64,000 nt of DNA, from the NCBI RefSeq assembly GCF_032854445.1, contig NC_088304.1:3100001-3164000 (forward strand). The letters run 5' to 3'. This document shows positions 46,855 through 59,500 of the stretch, in pieces. Every line of letters starts with the position of its first letter. The stretch's first letter is position 1. The notes below the pieces were generated by a model, which saw only the letters and a list, made by a program, of their open reading frames with translations, ran no database searches and was not told the origin of the DNA. The position numbers were made by a program, and so were the translations under genes. The stretch is from Liolophura sinensis. Lineage: Eukaryota > Mollusca > Polyplacophora > Chitonida > Chitonidae.

Positions 46855-47466
46855 TGACACACAAGATACAAGCAATGACTTCAGACAACATCCTCATCCT
46901 AGACCCATTCTACATGTACGCTCTCCAAGAACAAAACTCGGGGACACACAAGATACAGGCAATGAATTTGTACACCTTGTTCATCCTAGACCCATTTTAC
47001 ATGTACGCTCTCCTGGATGAAAACTCAGGGACACACAAGATACAGGCAATGAATTTGTACACCTTGTTCATCCTAGACCCATTTTACATGTACGCTCTCC
47101 TGGATGAAAACTCAGGGACACACAAGATACAGGCAATGAATTTGTACACCTTGTTCATCCTAGACCCATTTTACATGTACGCTCTCCTGGATGAAAACTC
47201 GGGGACACACAAGATACAGGCAATGAATTTGTACACCTTGTTCATCCTAGACCCATTTTACATGTACACTCTCCTGGATGAAAACTCGGGGACACACAAG
47301 ATACAGGCAATGAATTTGTACACCTTGTTCATCCTAGACCCATTTTACATGTACGCTCTCCTGGATGAAAACTCGGGGACACACAAGATACAGGCAATGA
47401 ATTTGTACACCTTGTTCACCCTAGACCCATTTTACATGTACACTCTCCTGGATGAAAACTCAGGGA
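46855..47466 (+). repeat. 87-bp minisatellite, ~7 copies
   Basis: Units contain 'acacacaagatacaggcaat', 'ttcatcctagacccatttta' and 'ctcctggatgaaaactcggg'. The unit is 29 codons, so a plus-strand frame stays open for 221 codons with the motif TLFILDPFYMYALL. Low divergence points to recent expansion. Confidence 0.95.
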
Positions 47467-47989
47467 CATAAAAGAAAAATGCTTGAAATGTGTTCAAGTG
47501 CCTCATCTTCGATATGCAGACCAAAACGCATACCTACCAGCTCATTACTTGCTCACACTCGAGATTTCAGACATGCCCTACACAAAACTACAGGTAGACT
47601 GCATTTTATTTGCAGACTTTTTAGCAAAATTCTAACTAGCATACTTCAGAAGCACACATATGGGCAAAGATTTCTGACTTTTAAGGCAAAAATCTGAAAC
47701 TCCACTCACTGAAAAAATTGACTTACAGCTTTGTCACACTGATAAAATCCACAATAATAACCTGTAATAATTAACTACCTGAATATTACACATACCCAGA
47801 GTACATGTAATTGTAAATTATCTCCTCATACCTACAATAAATTTTATCACCATGCAGACTAGTGACTCCAAGCAATAACCTGCACGCCAATGTTTACACA
47901 CGCCACTGTCTAATGATGCACAAAGCCACGTTCTAAAGTATCTTCCAACCACACAAATGTTACGAATTCAATGTAGGGTAGTTCACACA

Positions 47990-48720
47990 TGCATCCAATA
48001 TGTATCAGTACTTCCAAACTCCTTGTACAACCACAAAACTTTCACGCACTCACATGTAGTTCACATTACAACCAATATGTCAGTATTTCTCAACTCCTTG
48101 TACAACCACAGAACTTTCACGCACTCACATGTAGTTCACACTACAACCAATGTCAGTATTTCTCAACTCCTTGTACAACCACAAAACTTTCACGCACTCG
48201 CATGTAGTTCACATTACAACCAATATGTCAGTATTTCTCAACTCCTTGTACAACCACAGAACTTTCACGCACTCACATGTAGTTCACACTACAACCAATG
48301 TCAGTATTTCTCAACTCCTTGTGCAACCACAGAATTTTCACGCACTCGCATGTAGTTCACATTACAACCAATATTTCAGTATTTCCCAACTCCTTGTACA
48401 ACCACAGAAATTTCACGCACTCGCATGTAGTTCACATTACAACCAATATTTCAGTATTTCCCAACTCCTTGTACAACCACAGAAATTTCACGCACTCGCA
48501 TGTAGTTCACATTACAACCAATATTTCAGTATTTCCCAACTCCTTGTACAACCACAGAAATTTCACGCACTCGCATGTAGTTCACATTACAACCAATATT
48601 TCAGTATTTCCCAACTCCTTGTACAACCACAGAAATTTCACGCACTCGCATGTAGTTCACATTACAACCAATATTTCAGTATTTCCCAACTCCTTGCACA
48701 GCCACAGAACTTTCAAGCAA
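47990..48720. repeat. ~73-75-bp minisatellite, ~10 copies
   Basis: Units contain 'caactccttgtacaaccaca' and 'cacgcactcgcatgtagttc'. Long open frames over it are artefacts. Confidence 0.95.
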
Positions 48721-49949
48721 TATATACAGTACACATACAACCAAAATTTTCATATCCCCAAACAAACTGTACAACCCAGTATAGTACACATACACAACCA
48801 CATCTAGTACACATACAATCAAAATGTCCATGTTTCTACACTCTTCATATAACATTTCACATAGCTACATGTAGCCCACATACATATATAAAACCCAGAT
48901 ATACATCATATTCCAAGTCTGCCTACAACATACAAATTTCACACAGTCACATCAACTGTTCAACACATAAAAGCCATTTCGCAGCCACATAAACACACCT
49001 TTAAAACACTGTATGTACATTTACCTTTAAAGCAACCTTTCACGCATGAAATATTTAAAGCTGTTGGAGTATATACAAGCAGATATGTACAAACATACAC
49101 ACAGGTTGGCAACATTTGCAATCCTTACAAAATTTTGTCTCAAATTTCAAAAGCCTTCGAAAAATTATGAATATCCCAGCTTGACTCGCAGAAAAAAAAA
49201 CAAACAAATGAGCAAACCCTTGAAAGAAAAGTTCACAATCTGGAAGTATAAACTGTTTTGCCCACACACACAAGTTTTAGTCTTATAAGTTGTCACCGTC
49301 GTGATTTCAAACCACAAGAAGTGAACATAAATGACCAATACATGTAAGCCAGGCAGATCTTCTGACACACAAACCAATTACGAGTGATGACAAGCCTTTG
49401 TTGTCATGTTTACACGATCAATTGACTTAAGCTGAACATCACTGGCACAGTATTTCAGACACGTCCTAGAAAACGTGGTAGCAGCCCAAAAGCAATGTTT
49501 ACTTAATTCAAATCCCTAGCTAAAGAGCAAATCCTGCAAACTTACATCGAGACTAGTCGCAAAATGGAAGCTCAGAACCTGATGCCCACGTAAAAAAATG
49601 CTCCGTCATAGATTAGTTAGATTATTAAACACATCTGATTAGCACCTTCCACAACATGTTTGCACGGCCTTGTTCAAATTTATGTGATTCAAAATCTTTT
49701 GAAGCTGGACTGTATTTGACCTAAAATTTCACCCTTGAGTAAGTCACTTTTTCCTGACGCTAAGAGTTCTATTCATCTAAAGAGAGGTGTTGTGAGGTTT
49801 GTTTGGATGATAGGATAGTACCCTGTATCCTACAAGAAAAGTGTAAGTTTCAGCACTTTAAAAAAAAAATGTGGGGGAATAGTAATACTGGAAACATCAA
49901 ACCAAACAATAGCATTTATACACTAATCTACTAATCCATTCTCTAACTT

Positions 49950-50095
49950 CTACTCTCTCTAAATAAACTGGTTTACTGAAGGCTAGGTAGTTGGCATATC
50001 CCCTGAAGACAACATTCTCTGAAGTCAGTTGACGTATTCCCTGAAGACAACACTGTTTGTAGTCAGTTGACATATCCCCTGAAGACAACACTGTA
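49950..50095. repeat. ~38-bp tandem repeat
   Basis: About three copies of 'cctgaagacaacact' with 'gtagtcagttga'. Confidence 0.8.
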
Positions 50096-51463
50096 GTCAA
50101 ATATCAACAAAAATTCCACAGATCAACTTGATGACCCACATGTATAACACTGTTTCTCCTTCCTCAAAGCCCCATGTAACTTGTCAGAGTTGTCAGAGGT
50201 AACAGAACAACAGCACCACTACACCATTAATGGCATCTCTACGTCTTCGTAGAAGAACTCAGAACCATTTTTCAAAACTTCTGAAGTTTTTTTGCTTAAG
50301 CAAATGTGTTTTCTTTAAGCAACAGAATACTATATTTGTCGAGCGTTTGACTTCAGTTTTCTTTTTAAAAACCTCCATGTGCGACTTACCTCTATAGGTC
50401 TTGAGCACTGCAAACTGTTCTGAAATTGCCGAAAAATTTAACCAATGAAAATGAATATAGTCAATCAAATGGAAAGTAGCTCAGCCAATACGTGAATTGT
50501 TGTCTCTAGTCCGAAGTCTAAGTTGTCAGGCTTGAGTGAAATCAATCTGAAGACTGACAAAATTTATAATTCAGTATTCATGACCCTGATCAACTTTGTG
50601 AAACCAAAGCACTACACCTGTTGCAAATGACGCCGAAAAATGTTTATTGTTTTATTTTGGTCATCACATCTCCCTAATGATGTGATTTCACGGCAGATTA
50701 ATTACTGTTCAAGTTTCTTACATCGTAAGTTCATCCACATCGAGGAGACGAGTGTGCCTGTGCGGTCGATGTACATCTATGTGTCTGTATAGTCTTGCTG
50801 CACAAAACTGGACATTGTCTCCTTCACCTCTGCGCTCTTATGTTACAGGCTAAAGCCTAATGGACACAGACAACTGGCTGTTCTATTACTCTCACAGCAG
50901 AATATCCAGGTAACACAGCATCACTTAACATGGGGAGCAAATGGGAGAAAAAAACATTTCTGAAGTTCATATGAACAACTTTTAATAGGAAATTTCTAAT
51001 TTCAAGTTACTATATTCTTCTGGACACACTAATGATATAAAAACTACGTGTATCTCTCTGTTTAAGTTTTGTATCTCGTCACAAATTTTTATACTGCATC
51101 AGACACATGCAGCGTCACTGACTAATGACAGGGTGACTGAATGATTGGGGCCTCATCTGCAATATTTCAGCCGGATCGTGATGACATGGACAGAACAGCT
51201 AGAGGCTAATACCACCCGAGTCACTATGAGGCTATAGCATACTAACCATGTGCATTTCCCAATGCACTGATTCAAAAGTTCAGACCAAGTGATATTACAT
51301 GTACATTACCTACATACTCCTTGTAGAACAGCCACATACATGTTAAAAGAAAGAAATAGAAATCCCCAAACTCTCAAAACTGCATGCCCTCCAAATTAAA
51401 CACAGCAAAGTTTCCCCATTCCCCTCCAATACCACTAGTTGTAGGTTTATCATGTAAATTAAT

Positions 51464-52060
51464 TTATTTATTTGATTGGAGTTTTATGTCCTAGTCCAGA
51501 ATATTTCACTTACTCTACTGTTGCCAGCATGATGGTATCAGGAAACCTTCACTTACTCTACTGTTGCCAGCATTATGGTATCAGGAAACCTTCACTTACT
51601 ATACTGTTGTCAGCATTATGGTATCAGGAAACCTTCACTTATTCTACTGTTGCCAGCATTATGGTATCAGGAAACCTTCACTTACTATACTGTTATCAGC
51701 ATTATGGTATCAGGGAACCTTCACTTACTCTACTGTTGCCAGCATTATGCTATCAGGAAATCTTCACTTACTATACTGTTGCCAGCATTATGCTATCAGG
51801 AAACCTGGCAGAAACCTTGCAGATCTTCCCACTCACTCTACTGTTACCAGCATTATGGTATCAGGAAACCTTCACTTACGCTATTGTTGCCAGCATTATG
51901 GTACCAGGAAACCTGGCAGAAACCTTGCAGATCTTCCAACTCACTCTACTGTTGCCAGCATTATGGTATCAGGAAACCTTCACTTACTCTACTGTTGTCA
52001 GCATTATGGTATCAGGAAACCTGGCAAAAACCTTGCAGATCTTCCCACTTACCACCAGAA
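51464..52060 (-). repeat. 43-bp minisatellite grown from a SINE tail
   Basis: The left end is a minus-oriented SINE tail ('tttatttgattggagtttta', 'agaatatttcacttactcta'). From there 'ttgccagcattatggtatca' with flanks repeats about 12 times. Two or three longer units also include 'ggcagaaaccttgcagatct', which is the next part of the SINE. Confidence 0.9.
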
Positions 52061-53039
52061 AAGAAGCCGGCATGATCTGGACTGTTCATCATGTAAAGCC
52101 TCGCCCTTGTTTTCCGTTGATGTAAACAGGATGACACAGATTTTCACTGCTAAAATGTCCGCCATTCTATAAGAATATCTTGCATGGGATGAAGAACTGG
52201 ATCTGAGCAGATTTTGACCATGACATGTATATGTATTAACCAGTCTATATGAGTTCTTGAGACCCTGTGTACACCGGGTTACAGTTTTAAAAACAAAGCT
52301 CTGATGAACAACAGATTGATAAAATCAATAACCAGTCTAACTTTTAGCACTTTTCACAACAAATATCACAACAAACTTTACCATATCTTTTGCACTAAGC
52401 AAAAAAAAAAAAAAAAAAGACACGTACAGCTAAAATAAAAAAAAATCAAATATACCAAATTAAAAGATGGAAAAATCTGCTATAGTGAGCTTCTGGAATA
52501 TTTACTGTCTCCCCTAAACTTCTCCAGCCTATTTGTTAGTATTTAGTGCAAGGATTTATATATTTTGGAGAACAAATTGTGAATAACCTTTTGAAGCTGA
52601 GCAAGTTTGCTCAATCAAAGTAACAGTCACTCATGAAAACAAAACATAAAAGCAAATAAGTCCACAGATGTCCTGCTGAATTATTCATAAATTAAACCTT
52701 TGGATAACATTTGTTCAAATGATTAGTGTTCAAGTTTTGTGCTCAAAATGTTTCACAAAGAAAAGAGACAAAAAAAAAACGGGTAGCAACCCACATTATA
52801 CCCAGAGGGTCATAATTGTTAAGTTTTATATAGGAGATCAACAAGTTATAAAGGTGAAGAAAGTAAAATTTCTTGAAACTGAAAACTGCAGTTGAATTTG
52901 AGATATCTACGACAAATGTGTAAAACTAAATAAAACAAGCTTATTCCACCATTTTCCCCCCCACATATCTCACATATAAACACAAATATGGTACAAAATG
53001 TAATGTGAACACTGAGGGAGTTGGCACCTCAGTACACTG

Positions 53040-53205
53040 GATTTCACTCCACGACCACCCCTACTTCACCCCCACCCCCACCCCCAATTCACCCCCGCCC
53101 CCCCAATTCACCCCCAACCCACCACCCACCCCTAATTCACCTCAACCCCCCACCAATAATTCACCCCCCCCCACCCCTACTTCACCCCAACACCCCCACC
53201 CAAGC
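53040..53205. repeat. C-rich microsatellite-like stretch
   Basis: Degenerate CCCCA/CACCC runs with 'aattcacccc' spacers, giving proline-rich artefact frames. Confidence 0.9.
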
Positions 53206-53538
53206 TCTCTTTCACAAATGCAACTGAAATATCAGCAGCACGTGAAGATCACATATTTATGTTAAAAAGCAATAATTTAAGAATAATAAAAATGAGCTCC
53301 ACAGTTCTTCATGCACACACTTCAAGACAGAATACACAAATGTAAACATTGTTGCGGTTATTGCCGTGTTAATATTTAAAAATAACTTAAGAATACAGGA
53401 GTAAAAAACAGCATGACATTGACAGTGGTGGTTAAAACTTGGTGGCTAACCTATCCCTCTCGTTCAAAACACAGTAATATATAAAACCAAAAGAAAAAAA
53501 AAATTAATTAAAAAAAAAATAGCTAATTTCTCAGAGGA

Positions 53539-56500
53539 TCAACTTTTATCCTCGCTCTTCCAGTCGACTTTAAGCAGGTGTTCGAACAGCGCTGCGCGAT
53601 TTTGATTATCTCCCTTCTTCACCCAATGTCCGTATATGCGGAATGCACAGCCGTCGATCACTTTACGAATGTTCTTCACAACGTACGGATTGTGTGTGAC
53701 GGTCTCCACTGAAATCGGCGGCGGATGAAGGTAATAGTGTCGTAGCCGTAAGAAGAACCGCACCGACAAAATTCCAACCTGAAAGAAACCAAATCGTGCA
53801 ATTAGGCACTATAGAAGCTACTGATGATTTATTAGATTTCACCTGATGATTATTTAACACCTTACTCAAGAACTGTTTACTTACGTCATATTTAAGATTG
53901 GAGGAAATTGGCGTGTCCGGGGTAAACCACCAACCTTTGACAAGTCACTGATAAACTTTTCCACAAGTGACACAAGATATCCATACTATATTGGTGGAAG
54001 TCAAGTGATCTTTAACGAATGTTACACAGCGCAAACAGTACAAACTTCCTGGCCATGTCCGGATTTGAACCTGCATCTTGTGGGATGCCACTCTGCCATG
54101 TCTCACCCCCACTAGCTCATCTAGCTATGAATGCTAGATAACTCCAGTCAAAGAGAACACATAGATATCCACAAGGAGACAATTATTCCAAACAGCAACA
54201 GTTACTGTTCAAAAGAAAACCACAACTTCATAAAGGAAACCAAAGTTATTATGAAAGAAACCATATATACATACATAAAAGGAAACCAAAACTATTACAA
54301 GGAAACCACGACATGTATATTACACAAATAACACAGAGTATCTGATAGAAAATTAATATGAAATATAACTATCAAAAAGGAAACCGAAATAGCTCAGAAC
54401 CGGAACAAACAACATTTGTGAGTTTTGGTGTTTTGTTTGTCCACATTTCTTACCCTGAACTTTCTTTTGGCATCAAACTTCTTCTTTATAACCGCCTGAA
54501 AACAGCAAAAGAAAAGTGTATGGGTCCAATGTTTTAATGGCAAAATCTGAGGGAAAGAAAGCTTTTGAATCAACAAAATTGCCACCACATAAGCTAACAA
54601 GTTGATGGAAAGTTGGTTTCTTCATGTAAATCTACAAAACCCATTTAACGAATGACATTATTAATGACATTATCACGACAGTAGCGTGATGCTGCCCTGT
54701 GAAATGACGTCCTCACAACTTGCCTATCTCTTCACCTTATATCATTCATGTAAGACATAGCCACAGCTAGAGTACCATTTGTATTCTCGCACATATTTGA
54801 CACACTCAAAAGTTTTACACATTGAATTTTTTGGGAAGGGAACTATTTAAAACTCAAGTGATCAGTCTCAAAATGCAACTGACATTTCTGTTCACAACAT
54901 AACACAAACAAGCAAAATTTGTGAAAACTTTGAAAACCAAAAAAAAAAAGAAAAAAAAAAGCAAACAAAAAGAAACCGAAAAGGGTGTTTCAAAATTTTA
55001 TGTTTTTTTACTTCACTTCACATGAAATGTACAAAATGTTGTCCTTGTCTGCCAATGACCACAAATGTTTTCCACCAAAGAGTATTGGCTCCTGGGAAAT
55101 TTGAGGAGTCATTTCAACTGTGTATCTCAAGGAGTCTCACTTCAACTGTGTATCTCAAGAAGCCTGATTTATTTATTTATTTATTTGATTGGTGTTTTAC
55201 ACCGTACTCAAGAATATTTCACTAATACGACAGCGGCCAGCATTATGGTGGGTGGAAACCAGGCAGAGCCTGGGGGAAACCATCTGCAGGTTGCTGACAG
55301 ACCTTCTCACTTACGGAAGGAGCCTAATTAGGTATCAGAAATTTGAGGAGTCTCACTTCAACTGTGCATCTCAAGGAGTCTCACATGAACTGTATATCTC
55401 AAGGAGTCTCACTTCAACTGTGTATATGAAGGAGTCTCACTTCAACAATGTATCTCAAGGAACCTAATTAGAAATCAAATGTCACTTCAACTGTGTATAT
55501 CAAGGAGCCTAATTAGTTATCAAATGTCACTTCAACTGTGTATCTCGAGGAGCCTAATTAGATATCAAATGTCACTTCAACTGTGTATCTCGAGGAGCCT
55601 AATTAGATATCAAATGAATCATTGGATCCTTCCGTCACACTGCATGTTTTCAATCTCTGAGTTACAATTATGGCTGTTTTTAATAATTATTATAATTATT
55701 CTCTTACCAACAGGTGACCAAAAGATATACTTTAATTCATCAAACTTTGCAAGGTTGTTATTTAGCCATATTCTCAGGGCATAAATCTGTATAGGCTAAT
55801 AGAAGTATACTTTTTGTGAAGCCTTGAAATTGGCCAACCCAACCTTGTTCTTTTGTATTCAAAATCAAATATAAAATAAACATAAATGGCGCTAAACTCG
55901 CTCTTTCACATGCGAAAAGTTTGAGGAAAGGTTGAGGAAATAAGGTGCCTGTGCTATTCAAAAAGCGAATGAATGGCTATGGCTTATTAATAATGCCCCT
56001 TTCGCAATTTTTCAGCCTTCTCACGACAACTATAGATAGAGAATGTTTGTGAAAAATGAATGTCTGCATAACCCCGATTCTAATGTTTTTATCAACTTTA
56101 TATCTAATTTTGACTTCAGTCCAAAACTCTTCCATGGAAGATGTCAAAGTTAATCATTTGTTTTTGGTCATAAAAGTAAGACACACCGTCAGAAATATGA
56201 GGGATTAAATACAGATCACAAACTTACAAATAGAAATGAATTTGTGAGATTTCATTACTCAATTTCACTTTCTTCTTCATAAAACCAAATTAATATACAT
56301 GTATGAATGAAGTATTTTATATCCGTAGGGTGACACAAATTTATTCTGTTTTAAGGACACTAAAAATCCAAAAATGGAATAAAAATATAACCGACATTCC
56401 ACCATTAATTATGTCTGATCTTTACATTTCTATGATTTTTTTGTTTTTCAAGGCTTTCTGATCATGTAATGATGTCTTCAATAGTAAAAAAAATTGCTGT

Positions 56501-59500
56501 GACAGTCTGCATTTCCCACCAATTAGGTGAGTTTTATTAAGTTTTACTTTTATATCCTCCTTCGACAATGGATTCTCTGTGTAAAACAACAAACTGAATT
56601 GATGGGGCCTAATATTGCTTTAAATGCTAGAAAAATATCTTACCTCTCTGCGGAAAAATGGATGAGCTAGAGCTTCTTTTGCAGTTAACCTTTGACGAGG
56701 GTCTACTTTCAGGAAGTTTGAGATCTGATAGAAAAAAAAACAACAAGTGAAAAAACATGTACACAACACATTTTACATGTACTCATTTATTTCATAGTCA
56801 CCTGAGAAATTATACAATGATCAGTTTTATCGCTCATATGATGGTGGTCGTATTAGTGTGAGAGGCAACCAGGCTCACGGAAATCCATGACCATCCGCAG
56901 GTTGCTGCCATACTTTCCCACATACGATCGGAGAGGAAGCTGGCATGTACTGGACTTGACCTCAGAACAGTTACATTGGTGAGAGGCATGCGAGTCACTG
57001 TAGTCAGAACTCACAATCTAAGATAAATGAAACTGTCGGAATCAGGAAAATGACTGTCTTAGTCACAGACAAAATTTACAGTGAATTACAGTAATAATAT
57101 AAAGCCACCACATGCATGGTCAGCAATTAGTGACACGCAATGAGAATACTCTTTGACTCGCAATGAGAACACTTTGTGACTCGCAATGAGAATACTTTGT
57201 GACTCGCAATGAGAACACTTTGTGACTAGCAATGAGAATACTTTGTGACTCGCAATGAGAATACTTTGTGACTCGCAATAAGAACACTTTGTGACTCGCA
57301 ATGAGAACATTTTGTGACTGGCAATGAGAATACTTAGTGACTCGCAATGAGAACACTTTGTGACTCGCAATGAGAATACTTTGTGACTGGCAATGAGAAT
57401 GAGAATACTTTGTGACTCGCAATGAGAACACTTTGTGACTCGCAATGAGAATACTTTGTGACTCGCAATGAGAACACTTTGTGACTCGCAATGAGAACAC
57501 TTTGTGACTCGCAATGAGAATACTTTGTGACTAGCAATGAGAATACTTTGTGACTCACAATGAGAACACTTAGTGACTCGCAATGAGAACACTTTGTGAC
57601 TAGCAATGAGAATACTTTGTGACTCGCAATGAGAATACTTTGTGACTCGCAATGAGAACACTTTGTGACTAGCAATGAGAACACTTTGTGACTCGCAATG
57701 AGAATACTTTGTGACTAGCAATGAGAATACTTAGTGACTCGCAATGAGAACACTGTGACTCGCAATGAGAACACTTTGTGACTCGCAATGAGAACACTTT
57801 GTGACTCGCAATGAGAACACTCTGTGACTCGCAATGAGAATACTTTGTGACTAGCAATGAGAATACTTTGTGACTCGCAATGAGAACACTTTGTGACTCG
57901 CAATGAGAATACTTTGTGACTCGCAATGAGAATACTTTGTGACTTGCAATGAGAACACTTTGTGACTCGCAATGAGAATACTCTGTGACTCGCAATGAGA
58001 ATACTTTGTGACTCGCAATGAGAACACTTCTTGACTTGGAATACTTACCAAATCTTTAGCTAGGACGCTGACATCGTCCCACTCTGGGCTGCCAAATCTG
58101 TAACTGCCCTGCATGATAGAGCGGATCATGTACATCTGCTTCCTGTGCCAGAATGGTGGAGCCCCAACCAACCTGAGGAAACAACCACTGAGTGAGTGAG
58201 TGACCTAATGTTAAGATTAGTTACATCTGGCTAACAGTTATCATCAATCAATTGCCTGTTACAAACAAGACGACAGCCCTGTCTTTAACAAGGGAATGAC
58301 ACAGCATAGACTTGTTCAGTGACTGGATTGGGTTTTAATGCTAAAGGTATTGGCAGTCAGCTTTATGAGTGGAGGAAACGTGGCAAGAGCTCACGCAGGT
58401 GAATTTGCCAGAGCTGAAGTTAAACACTCGACCTGTCAATTGTATATTGTCTTCAGTGAGACTGGGGACAATTCCACAAAGTCATTTCTAAATTAGGTCA
58501 AAATCTGAAATATGATCTCACAGCTTATTTTGGGGTTTTAGAAATTAAAACTTTGTACCCCTCATCACTGTTACCTAAAGACAAAGGAGTCCGAATTTCA
58601 ACTTCCAGCACCAAAAACTAGGCATTGTACATAGTTTTTAAATTTTGGCTTTAGTCAAAAAATACTTTGTGGTACAGTCATCTGAAGTATTGGAGCTGAT
58701 TTCACAAAGGACAGAATACAATAGGAGTGGCACATCATTACGACAAGCCAAATACAAGCCAGAGTGTACAGGACGTACTCATGTCTCAGGCAAGATAACG
58801 TGTCCCTGTGTTAAGGCATTGTGACCCATCAAGTCGCACTTTATCAGTGAATTTCAAGAATGTTTGTGATACGTTACACAAAAAGTATAATTTTATGAGT
58901 CTACACAGAATGATGCCTTCAGAATATGCCTGAATAAACACTTTGCAAACATGTGAATTTTTGAAGAATTACAGTAACTCAACTGCCTGATTTAGGTTTG
59001 CTGTTAATTAATATTTTTTAACAGTTAACAAATATGTGCAATTTAACTGACTTTTCCACATATTGTTGTTAGCTTCTCAATCATTATGATAAAGAAAAAG
59101 TTAAAAACTGGTACATTTTTTCATGTGCTCAGACCACAGCTACAATCTATTGGTTGTGCAAGTGGGACCACAGCTACAATCTCTTGGTTGTGCAAGTGGG
59201 CCCAGAACTAAACTCTTTGTACTTAACATAAACTGTACATGTATTTGTGCAGGACAAATACATTTCTCAGGACATATCAACACATCTGATATACTGACAA
59301 ACAAATAGTGAAGCCCTTACAACTGTAGCATACTGCAGGATCATCTGTACAACTACTAGACAGGATCCATTGTTTTCCTGCTCTGTTGTTGACTATGACT
59401 CTCACAATGAAACAACAACACACCAACACATGTCTGCACTTGCACTATCCAGTATGAAAACACCTCTAACAAACTGGTAAACACTACAGGTAAATAGTAT

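Larger units (their letters stand above)
45379..53538 (-). other. Gene-free stretch, possible long PHKG 3' UTR
   Basis: No convincing exon on either strand. It contains tandem arrays (46855-47466, 47990-48720, 49950-50095, 51500-52060, 53040-53200), A-runs (for example 46160-46180 and 52400-52420) and one SINE. Between arrays I see nothing that can be named. Confidence 0.5.

Noticed and set aside
47957-48992. Overlapping ORFs of up to 280 codons
   Set aside because: Produced by the 73-75-bp array in all frames; no recognisable protein.
51472-52172. ORFs in three frames
   Set aside because: SINE-derived 43-bp repeat artefacts.
57086-58171. Minus ORFs with [12 protein letters not shown]-type repeats
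   Set aside because: 23-bp array artefacts. Only the part at 58049-58172 is real, and it belongs to PHKG.
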